From positions 99,591,470 through 99,655,469 of the forward strand of contig OW121848.1 of the NCBI GenBank assembly GCA_933228895.1: 64,000 nt of DNA. Reading direction: 5' to 3'. Each line of letters begins with the position of its first letter. The first letter of the stretch is position 1. The notes beneath the pieces were generated by a model that did not search any database, was not told where the DNA came from, and saw nothing but the letters and a program-made list of their open reading frames with translations. The stretch is from Platycnemis pennipes (Eukaryota; Arthropoda; Insecta; Odonata; Platycnemididae). The translations under genes and the position numbers were made by a program. Positions 59,101-64,000 of the stretch are shown here, piece after piece.

Positions 59101-61536
59101 ACAAAAACGTGCTAATGAGAGACCACTGTATTTGGGTGTACCTGCAGGTTTAAAGTTTCCTGAGCAAATGTTTTCAGAAACTAGCGCTATAGTCCAGGTA
59201 GAAGAACCCTTTAAACTGCTGAGCATGTTCAGCAGCTGTGTCAATAATATGTCAATGAGCAATACATTCAAATATGAGCTGCTGAGCATGCTCAGCAGTT
59301 CTTGTTTCTTAAAAAGAATTTTCAGTATTTACAAATGCAAAAGGGCTTAGTGCATTAAATCTAATTCCAGTGATAATTGTAAGAGTAGCAAAATAAAAGA
59401 GTTGTTACAATGTCATTTCTCTCTCTAATTAGGTGCTCTTTTAAAACACTTTTGATTACCGAGTTGACTTCATGAGAAGAAAAGCACTTATCAATTTTTT
59501 TAGAAAAATAAGTGAGGCATCAGCAAATAATACTATCGGTAACGACCACTGGTATCGGTGCAAGTCTACTAATAATTCTTGTCCACATATGAATTCTTTA
59601 AAATCCCCCAATTTGAAAATTCTAACAAAAAAGTTCCTCTGCATTCTTCCAGCCACAGTATTTTCAGAACAAGCCTTCAGTACTGCTGGAAATTTGGTTG
59701 ATAAAAAAAAGAAATCGATTACATGCTGACTGAGTGAAAATGCTGCATTTTCTAAACAAAATCTTTTAATGTTTTCATTGAATTTTAAGGAAGCATTATT
59801 TAACAATTTACAGATAAGAGGAATTTTGAATTTAATGAAATTGAGGAGAATTAGGATTTGGGATTAGGATTCGAGATTCGGATTCGATATTTGGATTCGC
59901 CCCATCACTAAGAATAACAATTATATTTATTCATATGGGGCATGCTCATTTTTATCCACAAAAAGGGATAAATTGGTGGAATGCTATAATGATGAAAATC
60001 ACTGCAGTACTAGTCTTCTAACATTTGTTTTTGTGATTACATTGACACCAGTGAGCAGCCATATGTAAACAGCCTCTCACACTGTAATTAATTGGTGACT
60101 CGCAGTACACATGCTCAGATTGGTAGAGACAGGCAAGTCTAACATGAAGGTGAAATTAAGTAGGTTGGACCAATAGTATGAATCTTGTGATGAATACATG
60201 CAATGTAGCATTTTGCTGGTAAGAAGAATGTTTATTTTTGTTTTCATGCTCAATCTTTCAATCTGGGGATAAAGGAACTGCATAATTTAGTTGATGAAAT
60301 AAGGACTTCTGCTACAAGGGAAGTTAATTCCTCCCACATAATGGAATAAGATTAACTAATCAAAAGGCATGGGCTCTATTAAGCCAGAGTAGGGTTGAAG
60401 TGAAATCTGAGTAAAATAAACGATGATTAGCTGAGAATTAAACCATAAACTCATATGCATATTAAATCTCAGATAATGATCATCGAAAATGAAAAGAAAA
60501 ACAAGCAGTTGAAAAAAAATATATATATATATTCTCAGATCTCATTAGCTATCATTATATATACCTATTCCACAGTTGGCACCAGTCACAATTGCCACCT
60601 TCTTTACAAGTAGTCTACCATGCAGGATTTGTAGAGCTGATGTTGATGCATCAAAGCGTTGCCTGAAGTCTCCAGGGTGCTCTTTTTCCTCAGATGCAAA
60701 AGCCAAACGAGGATCAGAGTATGTGGTTCGTCGGTTCACATGATCAACAAAAAGAACCCTTCCATCATCACCTACTGTCCTTTCCCAACCTGGTGGAAGA
60801 TCTGCAACAATAAGTGTACTAGCTCACAACCGAACATAAAACTTCCAATGTTTGTGAAAAGAATTAAGGTCAATCAAAAAAAAAGTAAAACATTTAAGCT
60901 ACGTTTTCATGTGGCCGTTTTTGCGTTGCGTTGACGCTGCGTTGTGCGTCAGGAGAATACCCTGTTTTCATGTCACCGGCAGTGCCAGCAGCAACGCACC
61001 AAAACATATGACGGTGGTAAACCGTGGTATAGGTGATAATCCAGCGAAAGAATCACGTGACGAACAAATGACAGGTAGAATGTGTTCCTCGCTCTGACGC
61101 AGCTGCGTCAACGCAGAAAGATGAAAGTTGACCAACTCCAACGGCAACGCAGGCTGCGTTGGCGTGCTCGCTTCTGATTGGTGGCGCAGTGTGCGTCAAC
61201 GCAAAAACGGCCACATGAAATAGTAGCTTTACTGTGGAGACTTACCTCCAGAGACGACCTTTTTCTTTCCTGTTCTGGGGTGGTTCCACTGGGTACCTTT
61301 TGTAGAATGACTAAATTTTTCATAAAATAACAATCATTAACAGTTTAATACATGAAGAGGTTCAAAACAAGCACAGCTAAGTACAGTACATATCAAAGAA
61401 TGACAATTTGGAACCATTTCAGCACTAACATACGGGCTTACTTAACATAGTACACACTACCATCTGTTGTAGCTCGCTCCTCCCAACCTGGAGGTAATTC
61501 ATCTTCACTGTCGGAATCTGGAATTACTGCTGCCAT
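25981..61536 (-). CDS. WWOX: WW domain-containing oxidoreductase (WWOX)
   Basis: Six minus-strand coding exons were placed: 61536-61442, 61310-61246, 60801-60565, 53624-53396, 38497-38397 and 26515-26345, ending in exon 26184-25981 (seven segments in all). The protein has WW1 at residues about 14-47 (W18, W40) and WW2 at about 54-88 (W59, with Tyr81 in place of the second Trp, as in human WWOX). An SDR domain follows, starting VTGANCGIG (125-133). In this family WW1 binds PPxY proteins such as p73 and ErbB4, and the SDR domain binds NAD(P)(H). Two exons expected from the family are not found: about 30 codons between 53396 and 38497, and about 32 codons between 38397 and 26515 that should hold the catalytic YxxxK. 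The neighbouring phases require both: 53396 leaves with two bases while 38497 begins in phase 0; 38397 leaves with two bases while 26515 begins in phase 0. Introns are stuffed with transposons. Identification is secure; completeness is not. Confidence 0.9.
26345..26515 (-). CDS. WWOX: WWOX exon, SDR C-terminal part
   Basis: The acceptor ATTTCTAG precedes 26515; the donor TTTG|GTAAGAT follows 26345. It is 171 bp in phase 0 and encodes [32 protein letters not shown] and LVRPFTKSL. The HPGNMVSSN and RPFTKS motifs identify WWOX. Confidence 0.93.
26960..27020 (+). repeat. tRNA-like segment of module 1 (copy 1)
   Basis: GGCGGACAACGACAGCAAGT is followed by GTACTGTGCGAAGTTCGATC and CC. AGTTCGATCC is a good RNA polymerase III B box; the A box is weak. 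The segment aligns with the better preserved tRNA-like segment of module 2 through AGTGTACTG and AGTTCGATCC. Confidence 0.45.
27478..27545 (+). repeat. tRNA-like segment of module 2 (copy 1)
   Basis: TAGCGTAGTTGTTAA (A box-like) is followed by AGGCTAGTGTACTGCCGG and then GCGAGTTCGATCC (B box), with spacing close to a tRNA. The acceptor stem is not formed, so it is a tRNA-derived relic as in SINE heads, not a tRNA gene. The same segment recurs in copies 2, 3 and 4. Confidence 0.6.
28663..29117. other. WWOX intron, nothing recognised
   Basis: Short A/T-rich frames without domains. No supported feature. Confidence 0.35.
29118..29175 (-). mobile_element. LINE 3' end fragment
   Basis: The minus strand reads GAGTGGAGGGCTGCGTCAAG, then CCAATCCTAGGTTTGTTG and GATGATGATAAG. 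The same GAGTGGA..GCTG.GTCAA.CCAAT sequence ends the LINE fragment at 35150-35760, so this is a 3' stub of that family. Confidence 0.55.
29540..30390 (+). mobile_element. hAT element with BED-finger fragment
   Basis: An exact 8-bp duplication TAAACTGG lies at 29532-29539 and 30391-30398. The left end is CAAAGCTGGGCAGA and the right end, read inward, CATAGCTGGGCAGA. The interior encodes [12 protein letters not shown] and [20 protein letters not shown], the His half and flanks of a BED zinc finger. The subterminal regions are packed with GTTAA/TTAAC motifs. Most of the transposase is deleted. Confidence 0.88.
29774..30010 (+). pseudogene. BED zinc-finger fragment of hAT transposase
   Basis: A 78-codon open segment has HxxxxxxxFxxHMxxxHPxxY, the C-terminal half of a BED finger (DNA binding in hAT transposases), followed by a Lys/Thr-rich tail [14 protein letters not shown]. 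No RNase H-like core follows before the element ends. Confidence 0.6.
30399..32899. other. WWOX intron, nothing recognised
   Basis: AT-rich. I searched the minus strand here for the missing WWOX exon (AYN..SK type) without success. Confidence 0.35.
32908..34883 (+). mobile_element. composite hAT-like element, copy 2
   Basis: The ends are TAGTGATGGTCGGATTGGAT and GGATCCGTCCATCACTA, with exact 8-bp duplication TTAATTAG at 32900-32907 and 34884-34891. It is collinear with copy 1. Module 1 is partly deleted around 33025 and 33130. The third, inverted module retains an extra 33 or so bases (about 34075-34115) that copies 1 and 3 lack, giving a longer tRNA-like segment on the minus strand with GTGGACTGCAGG before AGTTCGATTC. 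Confidence 0.88.
35150..35760 (+). mobile_element. LINE reverse-transcriptase C-terminal fragment
   Basis: The plus strand encodes, with stops, [64 protein letters not shown] and [12 protein letters not shown]. These are the conserved C-terminal blocks of arthropod non-LTR elements (FEMWCWRRM, RSL..TI..R...WIGH..R). It ends in the same tail as 29118-29175. Degenerate, 5'-truncated copy. Confidence 0.75.
35761..36362. other. WWOX intron, nothing recognised
   Basis: No supported feature. Confidence 0.35.
36363..38169. mobile_element. Tigger-like element with non-coding interior
   Basis: TA lies at 36361-36362 and 38170-38171. The left end reads AGAGCCAGGCCCACTTATAT and the right end, read inward, CAGTCAAGCCTGTTTATAAT, which matches the short MITE at 52786-52955. 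The interior, especially 37280-37630, is shared in reverse orientation with 47640-47960. No transposase is recognised. Confidence 0.6.
38397..38497 (-). CDS. WWOX: WWOX exon, SDR middle part
   Basis: The acceptor TTTGTTTTAG precedes 38497; the donor ACAG|GTATGTGC follows 38397. The exon is 101 bp: [33 protein letters not shown] plus two bases AG. VNHLG.FYL and [11 protein letters not shown] are SDR/WWOX signatures; the Ser in SSES is the family's active-site serine. Confidence 0.93.
38511..39329. other. WWOX intron, nothing recognised
   Basis: AT-rich, no supported feature; also searched without success for the exon encoding the ETTFQ-type SDR segment. Confidence 0.35.
41442..42925. mobile_element. 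Tigger-like element A inserted in piggyBac
   Basis: TA is duplicated (41440-41441 and 42926-42927). The left end is CACTAGAAGCCTGGTATAGT and the right, read inward, CAGTGGAATCCCGGTATAAT. Removing it brings the two piggyBac coding parts together in register, which confirms the boundaries. It contains a CGATA-rich repeat block at 41867-42460. Confidence 0.85.
41867..42460. repeat. CGATA/TATCG-rich nested repeat
   Basis: Dozens of CGATA, TATCG, ATATCGCG and CCCGATA motifs occur in both orientations at the two sides (41875-42075 and 42325-42455), flanking a middle part with GTTTCCCAACG.TGGCCCAAC repeats. It is probably a small nested hAT/MITE with subterminal repeats. No clear target duplication found. 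Confidence 0.65.
43485..46910. mobile_element. Tigger-like element B, containing hAT-like copy 3
   Basis: The left part (43485-43790) matches 41530-41830 of element A: CATGTAAAAxAAA..GATATAGC, then TATTACxA.ATAT..CTxGAGGGC. The right part (about 46630-46910) matches the right end of element A and finishes CCGAGCTTCTACTG. The left terminus is missing, apparently lost at the junction with piggyBac. The 44057-46095 hAT-like element sits inside it. Confidence 0.65.
44057..46095 (-). mobile_element. composite hAT-like element, copy 3 (inverted)
   Basis: Reverse orientation relative to copies 1 and 2. An exact 8-bp duplication CTTTTTAT lies at 44049-44056 and 46096-46103. The ends are TAGTGATGGACGGATCC and GGATCCGATCCGGCCATCAC followed by TA. 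It is collinear with and very similar to copy 1 over its whole length, including the short form of module 3. The module-2 tRNA-like segment lies at 45176-45243 on the minus strand. Confidence 0.88.
47440..48210. mobile_element. Tigger-like element, partial
   Basis: The right end, read inward from a TA at 48211, is CAGTAAAACCTCATTAATTC, a classic Tigger-type terminus. The interior (47640-47960) matches 37280-37630 in reverse orientation, for example AACTGATAAGGGACTTCCAG. The left terminus was not identified. Confidence 0.5.
48236..49140 (-). mobile_element. composite hAT-like element, decayed copy 5
   Basis: It carries the family's blocks in the orientation of copy 3: TTAGATTTATAAATGC, TTTAGTTCTGCAATAAAATA, TGTATTCCTAGGG, CATGACCCGAGTTACACAAT and GTCTTTGGATATGATTTCAA. 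The tRNA-like segment and the ends are lost, and about 350 bp of unrelated sequence (48490-48880) interrupts it. Confidence 0.65.
49400..49960 (+). other. possible GIY-YIG/Penelope debris
   Basis: Broken plus-strand frames near 49660-49960 contain [13 protein letters not shown] and [16 protein letters not shown], loosely like the GIY-YIG region of Penelope-like elements. Too degenerate to be sure. No other feature between 49141 and 49980. Confidence 0.25.
49996..51730 (+). mobile_element. Penelope-like element with inverted terminal copy
   Basis: A 14-bp target duplication TGAGGTTAGTTTTA lies at 49982-49995 and 51731-51744. About 390 bp at the left (50028-50415) is the reverse complement of the right end (51350-51730). 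This is the inverted, truncated partner copy typical of Penelope insertions. Between them lies a reverse transcriptase plus GIY-YIG frame. The ends contain AACGTTTCAACGGACGACT and CGTCTTCAGG, a hallmark of this group. Confidence 0.88.
50408..51592 (+). pseudogene. Penelope-like reverse transcriptase/GIY-YIG endonuclease, with nonsense codons
   Basis: One frame runs from 50408 to 51592. Visible RT blocks are [14 protein letters not shown] (catalytic Asp), [20 protein letters not shown] and [12 protein letters not shown] (catalytic Asp pair), then [13 protein letters not shown] and a His-rich [19 protein letters not shown]. The C-terminus has [20 protein letters not shown] and [10 protein letters not shown], the GIY-YIG nuclease. 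Two in-frame stops occur: TGA at 50720 just before YVDD, and TAA at 51464 near the C-terminus. The reading frame is otherwise open, so inactivation looks recent. The N-terminal part is missing (5' truncation). Confidence 0.88.
51829..52023. mobile_element. short Tigger-like MITE
   Basis: Inward-read ends are CAGTAAGAAGTGAGGAGGTT and CAGTAAAACCTCTCTAGTGA; subterminal sequences (ATAGAGGTATGAT against TATCATAAACCTCC) are also related. No coding sequence. Confidence 0.5.
52024..52780. other. WWOX intron, nothing recognised
   Basis: AT-rich, no supported feature. Confidence 0.35.
52786..52955. mobile_element. 170-bp Tigger-like MITE
   Basis: TA is duplicated (52784-52785 and 52956-52957). Ends are CAGTCAAGTCCATTTAAACC and, read inward, CAGCCAAGCCCACTTTTATC. 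It matches the termini of the larger element at 36363-38169. Confidence 0.8.
53231..53300. repeat. MITE remnant with CGGCCAC dyads
   Basis: GTAAGCGGCCACC pairs with GTGGCCGCTTAAG, and the right end reads inward CAGTAAAACCTGTCTTAAGC. The left end is degraded. Confidence 0.5.
53396..53624 (-). CDS. WWOX: WWOX exon, first part of the SDR fold
   Basis: The acceptor TTCCTTTTAG precedes 53624; the donor CATAG|GTAATG follows 53396. It is 229 bp and encodes [20 protein letters not shown], then [18 protein letters not shown] and [20 protein letters not shown]. It completes the GxxxGxG nucleotide-binding motif begun in the previous exon, and MELDLSKL carries the Asp of the adenine-binding region. An insertion of about ten residues relative to human WWOX ([10 protein letters not shown]) lies before the ELDL strand. 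Confidence 0.93.
53663..54629. other. WWOX intron, nothing recognised
   Basis: No supported feature. Confidence 0.35.
54915..54926 (+). other. copia-type primer-binding site
   Basis: TTATGGGCCCAG is complementary to the anticodon-stem region CTGGGCCCATAA of initiator tRNA-Met. Drosophila copia is known to prime from a tRNA-iMet fragment cut in the anticodon loop, so this placement is expected. Confidence 0.75.
54998..55965 (+). pseudogene. copia gag with protease fragment
   Basis: The 275-codon gag frame begins [17 protein letters not shown] with [20 protein letters not shown], and continues with [16 protein letters not shown] and LLGGLPPYY. This is the copia-type gag domain (UBN2-like). 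A zinc-knuckle remnant [11 protein letters not shown] lacks its final Cys. After a frameshift the protease [20 protein letters not shown] (catalytic DSG) follows and ends at a stop at 55965. Confidence 0.85.
56161..56914. other. unclassified repeat-like sequence
   Basis: It begins TAGGGCCGATATTGATAGCG with GTATCGGGTATCGGCC, a TATCGG-rich start resembling hAT subterminal repeats. The other end was not found. Confidence 0.3.
56923..58677. mobile_element. hAT-type element containing hAT-like copy 4
   Basis: An exact 8-bp duplication CTCATAAG lies at 56915-56922 and 58678-58685. Ends are TAGGGACA and TGTCCCTA. The right flank (58509-58677) is CG-containing and non-coding. The interior holds copy 4 of the composite family. 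Confidence 0.8.
57195..58508 (-). mobile_element. composite hAT-like element, copy 4 (one end missing)
   Basis: Orientation as copy 3; the intact end is GATCCGATCCGGCCATCACT A at 58508. The part beyond module 3 is deleted, starting near 57195. It has the long form of the module-3 tRNA-like segment (GTGGACTGCAAGTAATGAAG then TTCGATTC), as in copy 2. The module-2 tRNA-like segment lies at 57590-57655 on the minus strand. Confidence 0.8.
58686..59455. other. WWOX intron with a palindrome pair
   Basis: Apart from CTGCTGAGCATGCTCAGCAG (59279-59298, a perfect 20-bp palindrome) and its one-mismatch copy at 59217-59236, nothing is recognised. Confidence 0.5.
59456..59910 (+). mobile_element. hAT 3'-end fragment with dimerisation segment
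   Basis: The plus strand at 59570-59729 encodes [20 protein letters not shown], then [20 protein letters not shown], the hAT C-terminal dimerisation region. The end reads inward from 59910 TAGTGATGGGGCGAATCC. It is the same family as 22972-24884. The 5' part is absent. Confidence 0.75.
59911..60544. other. WWOX intron, nothing recognised
   Basis: It contains a short (AT)n near 60521-60533. No other feature. Confidence 0.4.
60565..60801 (-). CDS. WWOX: WWOX exon 3 (WW2 and start of SDR)
   Basis: The acceptor TTATTGTTGCAG precedes 60801; the donor ATAG|GTATAT follows 60565. The 237-bp exon encodes [35 protein letters not shown], then [18 protein letters not shown] and [15 protein letters not shown]2 has W59 but Tyr81 in place of the second Trp, as in other WWOX proteins, consistent with a WW2 that does not bind PPxY strongly. 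TGxxxGxG begins here and is completed in the next exon. Confidence 0.95.
60897..61228. mobile_element. PIF/Harbinger-type MITE in WWOX intron 2
   Basis: TTA is duplicated (60894-60896 and 61229-61231). Ends are AGCTACGTTTTCATGTGGCC and, read inward, AGCTACTATTTCATGTGGCC. A TWA duplication and GC-rich, CGTTG/CAACG-rich ends suggest PIF/Harbinger. It is 332 bp, non-coding, and ends 13 bases short of the WWOX exon 2 donor site. Confidence 0.8.
61246..61310 (-). CDS. WWOX: WWOX exon 2 (second half of WW1)
   Basis: The acceptor AAAATTTAG precedes 61310; the donor GGAG|GTAAGT follows 61246. The 65-bp exon encodes [21 protein letters not shown], the second WW1 Trp in QWNHP and the basic GKKK nuclear-localisation-like patch found between the WW domains of WWOX. 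Confidence 0.93.
61442..61536 (-). CDS. WWOX: WWOX exon 1 with start codon
   Basis: The ATG at 61536-61534 has context CACTGAATGGC. It encodes [20 protein letters not shown] then [11 protein letters not shown] and leaves with AA at donor GTAAGC. The acidic [15 protein letters not shown] start is characteristic of WWOX. An acceptor-like TTTTCCTAG about 30 bases upstream hints at a separate 5' UTR exon. Confidence 0.93.
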
Positions 61537-61857
61537 TCAGTGGAGTCAAAATTACAGCCAATTCTAGGAAAACGAAAAGGCCATGATTTAGATGACTTCA
61601 TTAAAAGACTAGCATGGTAATGATAGTATCCACTTTCACAAACAATATCAGAGAAGAAAGAAAAAATTGCAAATTTCCTGGAGGGTGATTATTAAATACC
61701 TGTGATAGAATTGATAATCAGTTGTATCTGGCAGAGAAAGTAAAAGAACTACTTATGTATCTTCTATGAAAAGGGTAATCACTGACTTAAAACAGAGATT
61801 AGAACACCCAGAAACAAACAATAGCATTTCAAACATCATTTTAAAATAAGGTAAAAA
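61537..61857 (-). promoter_or_regulatory. WWOX upstream region
   Basis: The only sequence between the WWOX start codon and the copia LTR. AT-rich with no TATA box or CpG island that I can defend. Either it is a short TATA-less promoter or the promoter lies beyond the copia element. Confidence 0.3.
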
Positions 61858-62120
61858 TGTCAATGAGTAGGTTTTACACTATTGGGTCTGATGATGATGC
61901 AACTTGGATTGTGTATGCCCGTTGGATGTACGCTCTCAATTTGATTTTTTATTTTGATATGTGGTTTTGAATTTTTGTGTAAGATTTGATTTTGTTTTGT
62001 TTTTTGTTTGAATAAAGTAATTTGTTTGTACTCGGCTCAACCGGAAATGTCTAAAAATGGTGTGGTTCATTTAAGTATACCCTGCAACCAATATCCAAAT
62101 TTTGCACTGAATTACCAACA

Positions 62121-62134
62121 GGTTATGGGCCCAG
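62121..62134 (+). other. copia-type primer-binding site
   Basis: GGTTATGGGCCCAG, complementary to CTGGGCCCATAACC, the anticodon stem-loop of initiator tRNA-Met. It follows the LTR end ACCAACA directly. Confidence 0.85.
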
Positions 62135-62320
62135 ATATGCTTAAATCTGCTAAAAACTGCATGGTGGTTATTAAATACTGAAAGGAGTCGTGCATTATTG
62201 GTTGCTTTGGCGGGAATAATGTGTGCAGAGTGAGCACATTTTTTCGGAGTGTACCGGTTGGCATTTTGGAGTGATATTTTTGTGACATTTTGAGTGATAC
62301 ACAAAATTTGGCCGGAAAAG

Positions 62321-64000
62321 ATGGAGGATAGTAAGTTTTTCGAAAAAGGAGTCATGCGTACTGACGAGAATTATTTTGCGCGGTCTGTGAAGAGCAAGGC
62401 ATACCTTATGCACAAGGGTTGCTGGGATGCGTGGATCCTGGATTCTCCACTGAAGATTAAGAGGCGGGTTTGGACAGCGCACAGAAGAAGAAGAACCATT
62501 CTGCCCTTGCCCAAATTCTTCTGTCGGTGAGTGACAGATATGTAGATTATATCGGGGAGTGCGTGACGGCGAAGAAGGCTTGGTCAATATTGCAGAATAT
62601 GCATGAACGTTTTGATGTGTACAACCAAATTGAATTTTTGGAAGAGCTAACGACAATGAAAAAGGAAGACGGGATGACAATGAGAGAGTATGTGGTGAAA
62701 GTGATGGACTTAAGTCGGAAGGTAGGGAAGGCAGGTGTGACTTACAACAATCACACCTTGGCCATATTTTTGTTAAGAGGTCTCCCAAGGGACAAATACA
62801 AAATATTCATGCGATCCATCACCATGAACAATGCAGTGTTGTCCTTGGAAGAAGTTATATCGAAGGTGGAAACGGAAGAGAAGAGACAGAAGGAGAAGAT
62901 CGGTGCGCAGATATTTACCCGAAGGCTTTGAAAGGGCAAAGAAGAGAGCCATAGAATGGTAGTGTTGGGGAAGAAGTATGAGAGTTCCCGGACGGAATCT
63001 CAAATCTGCTTTACTTGTAAGCAACCAGGACATATATCGAGATTTTGCCCTCGTGTGCTTGAAGCAAAAAGCTAAGGTGCTGTGGTGTGTTTTGTGTGTA
63101 GGGAGATAGGGCATATTGCCAGTTATTGCCCAAAAGTTCAGAAGAAAGGGACACGCTGTTCGAAGACCAATCCAAAAATTAGGGAAGCTAAAGCATCGGT
63201 AGAGGAGCATGAAGATTGTGAAATGGAGCTGGCAAAAACCAGTTTAGTCAAACTGAAAGCCTTGATGGTGACAGATAGAGGGAATGAAAAGAAAGTAATG
63301 AAGTGGTTTTTGGATTCAGGTGCAAGTAAGCACATGACCCCTCATAGGGGAATTCTCACAAATTTTGATAGGAATACAAGGGGAATAGTTGATGTGGCCA
63401 ATGGGCATGGGTTAAAAATTTGTGGAAAGGGAAGTGTTGAGTTAAAATTGAGTGATGAAAATGGAGGGTGGTGCGTGAAATTAGAGTGTTGTACGTACCT
63501 GATTTGCAAGATAATTTAATGTCATTGAGACAATTCGACAAGAAAGGTTGTATGGTAGTGGTGGAAAAGGGTTGTTTGAATGTTATGCATGATTGTTTTT
63601 TGAAGGGTAATGCAATTGGTGATATCTCCGAAGTTGAATGTTTATGGTATGGTACCAATGATGAAGGTGAAGGTAATGCAGAGGAAGAGTTAGTAGCAGC
63701 CCGATCCAGAGTGGCTGTGTGTCGTGAGACGTGGCATAAGAGGTTTGGGCATTCTAAGTCATTGCCAGGTGCTGTAATTATCCCAAAAGGTACAGATAAA
63801 AATTGTGATGTATGTGCCGTTGGAAAAATGAAAAGAAAACCATTTGGTAAAAGGGACAGTATGTCAGAACATCCACTTGATTTGGTTTTTTCTGATGTTT
63901 GTAATGTTAAGCCAGAAAGTATTGGTATTTTGTAACCTTTACAGATGATTTTTCCAGGTATTGTGGTTAATATAATTAAGGATAAATTTGAAGTTTTGGG
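62321..64000 (+). pseudogene. copia gag-pol, 5' part, with stops and frameshifts
   Basis: Gag begins at 62321 with MEDSKFFEK and CWDAWILD. A frameshift near 62470-62530 leads to a UBN2-type gag with AKKAWSILQNMHERFDVYNQ and FLLRGLPRDKY. Stops follow at 62929 and 63073. Two CCHC knuckles, CFTCKQPGHISRFC and CFVCREIGHIASYC, precede the protease WFLDSGASKHMTPH (catalytic DSG). After a second frameshift (63468-63519) come the GAG-pre-integrase region and the HHCC zinc site (WHKRFGH, CDVCAVGKM). The integrase core starts FVTFTDDFSRY in another frame at 63930-63960. Each lesion is single and local, so this copy is younger than the 54998 copy. Confidence 0.88.

Larger units (their letters stand above)
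61858..64000 (+). mobile_element. copia-type LTR retrotransposon, runs off the window
   Basis: The candidate 5' LTR is about 61858-62120 (begins TGT, ends ACA, contains AATAAA at about 62011). Then come the primer-binding site at 62121, gag, two zinc knuckles, protease, and the beginning of integrase at the right edge. The 3' part is outside the window. Confidence 0.8.

Noticed and set aside
62195..62788. 197-codon minus-strand frame over the copia gag
   Set aside because: Antisense to a clearly recognised gag; Ser/Leu/Pro-rich low-complexity reading with no domain.

Overview
This window is eukaryotic genomic DNA, most likely from an arthropod with a large, transposon-rich genome. The coding sequence is split into short exons with GT/AG splice sites and introns of 0.4 to 14 kb or more. 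Most of the remaining sequence is DNA transposons, LINEs, Penelope-like elements and copia elements. There are no prokaryotic operons, phage genes or CRISPR arrays. I cannot name the species; the mobile-element mix and the two host genes fit an insect or a related arthropod.

Two host genes are recognisable, both on the minus strand. (1) Positions 11367-17108 (plus a likely non-coding exon near 17506) hold the first three coding-region exons of a NEDD4-family HECT E3 ubiquitin ligase of the Su(dx)/Itch/WWP type. These exons encode the start codon and the N-terminal C2 domain; the WW and HECT exons must lie beyond the left edge, so 1-11366 is intron. (2) Positions 25773-61536 hold a WW domain-containing oxidoreductase (WWOX). 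I place six coding exons with matching phase: two WW domains, the NAD(P)-binding start of the short-chain dehydrogenase fold, the middle and the C-terminus, plus a poly(A) signal. Two exons expected from family comparison, including the one with the catalytic YxxxK, were not found by eye.

The rest is layered mobile DNA. 1558-4734 is a long-inverted-repeat transposon with an unfamiliar transposase. 7999-8229 is a piggyBac-type MITE. 18424-22930 is a LINE split by a pogo/Tigger-like element (18818-21034) that carries a GC-rich passenger. 22972-24884 is a hAT relic split by a Penelope-like element. Inside WWOX introns are three full copies (26634-28662, 32908-34883, 44057-46095), one truncated copy (57195-58508) and one decayed relic (48236-49140) of an unusual hAT-like family. 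Each full copy has matching 8-bp target duplications and is built from diverged internal modules containing tRNA-like sequences. The introns also hold a BED-finger hAT (29540-30390), a piggyBac gene split by a Tigger-like element (39334-43481), a Penelope-like element with a 14-bp target duplication (49996-51730), a copia relic (54915-56160) and a hAT element containing another hAT copy (56923-58677). A second copia element (from about 61858 to beyond the right edge) sits just upstream of the WWOX start. Both copia elements have a primer-binding site complementary to the anticodon region of initiator tRNA-Met.

The best candidate for something undescribed is the hAT-like family with internal tRNA-like modules. 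Second are the GC-rich, splice-signal-bearing cargo at 19420-20440 and the long-inverted-repeat transposon at 1558-4734.
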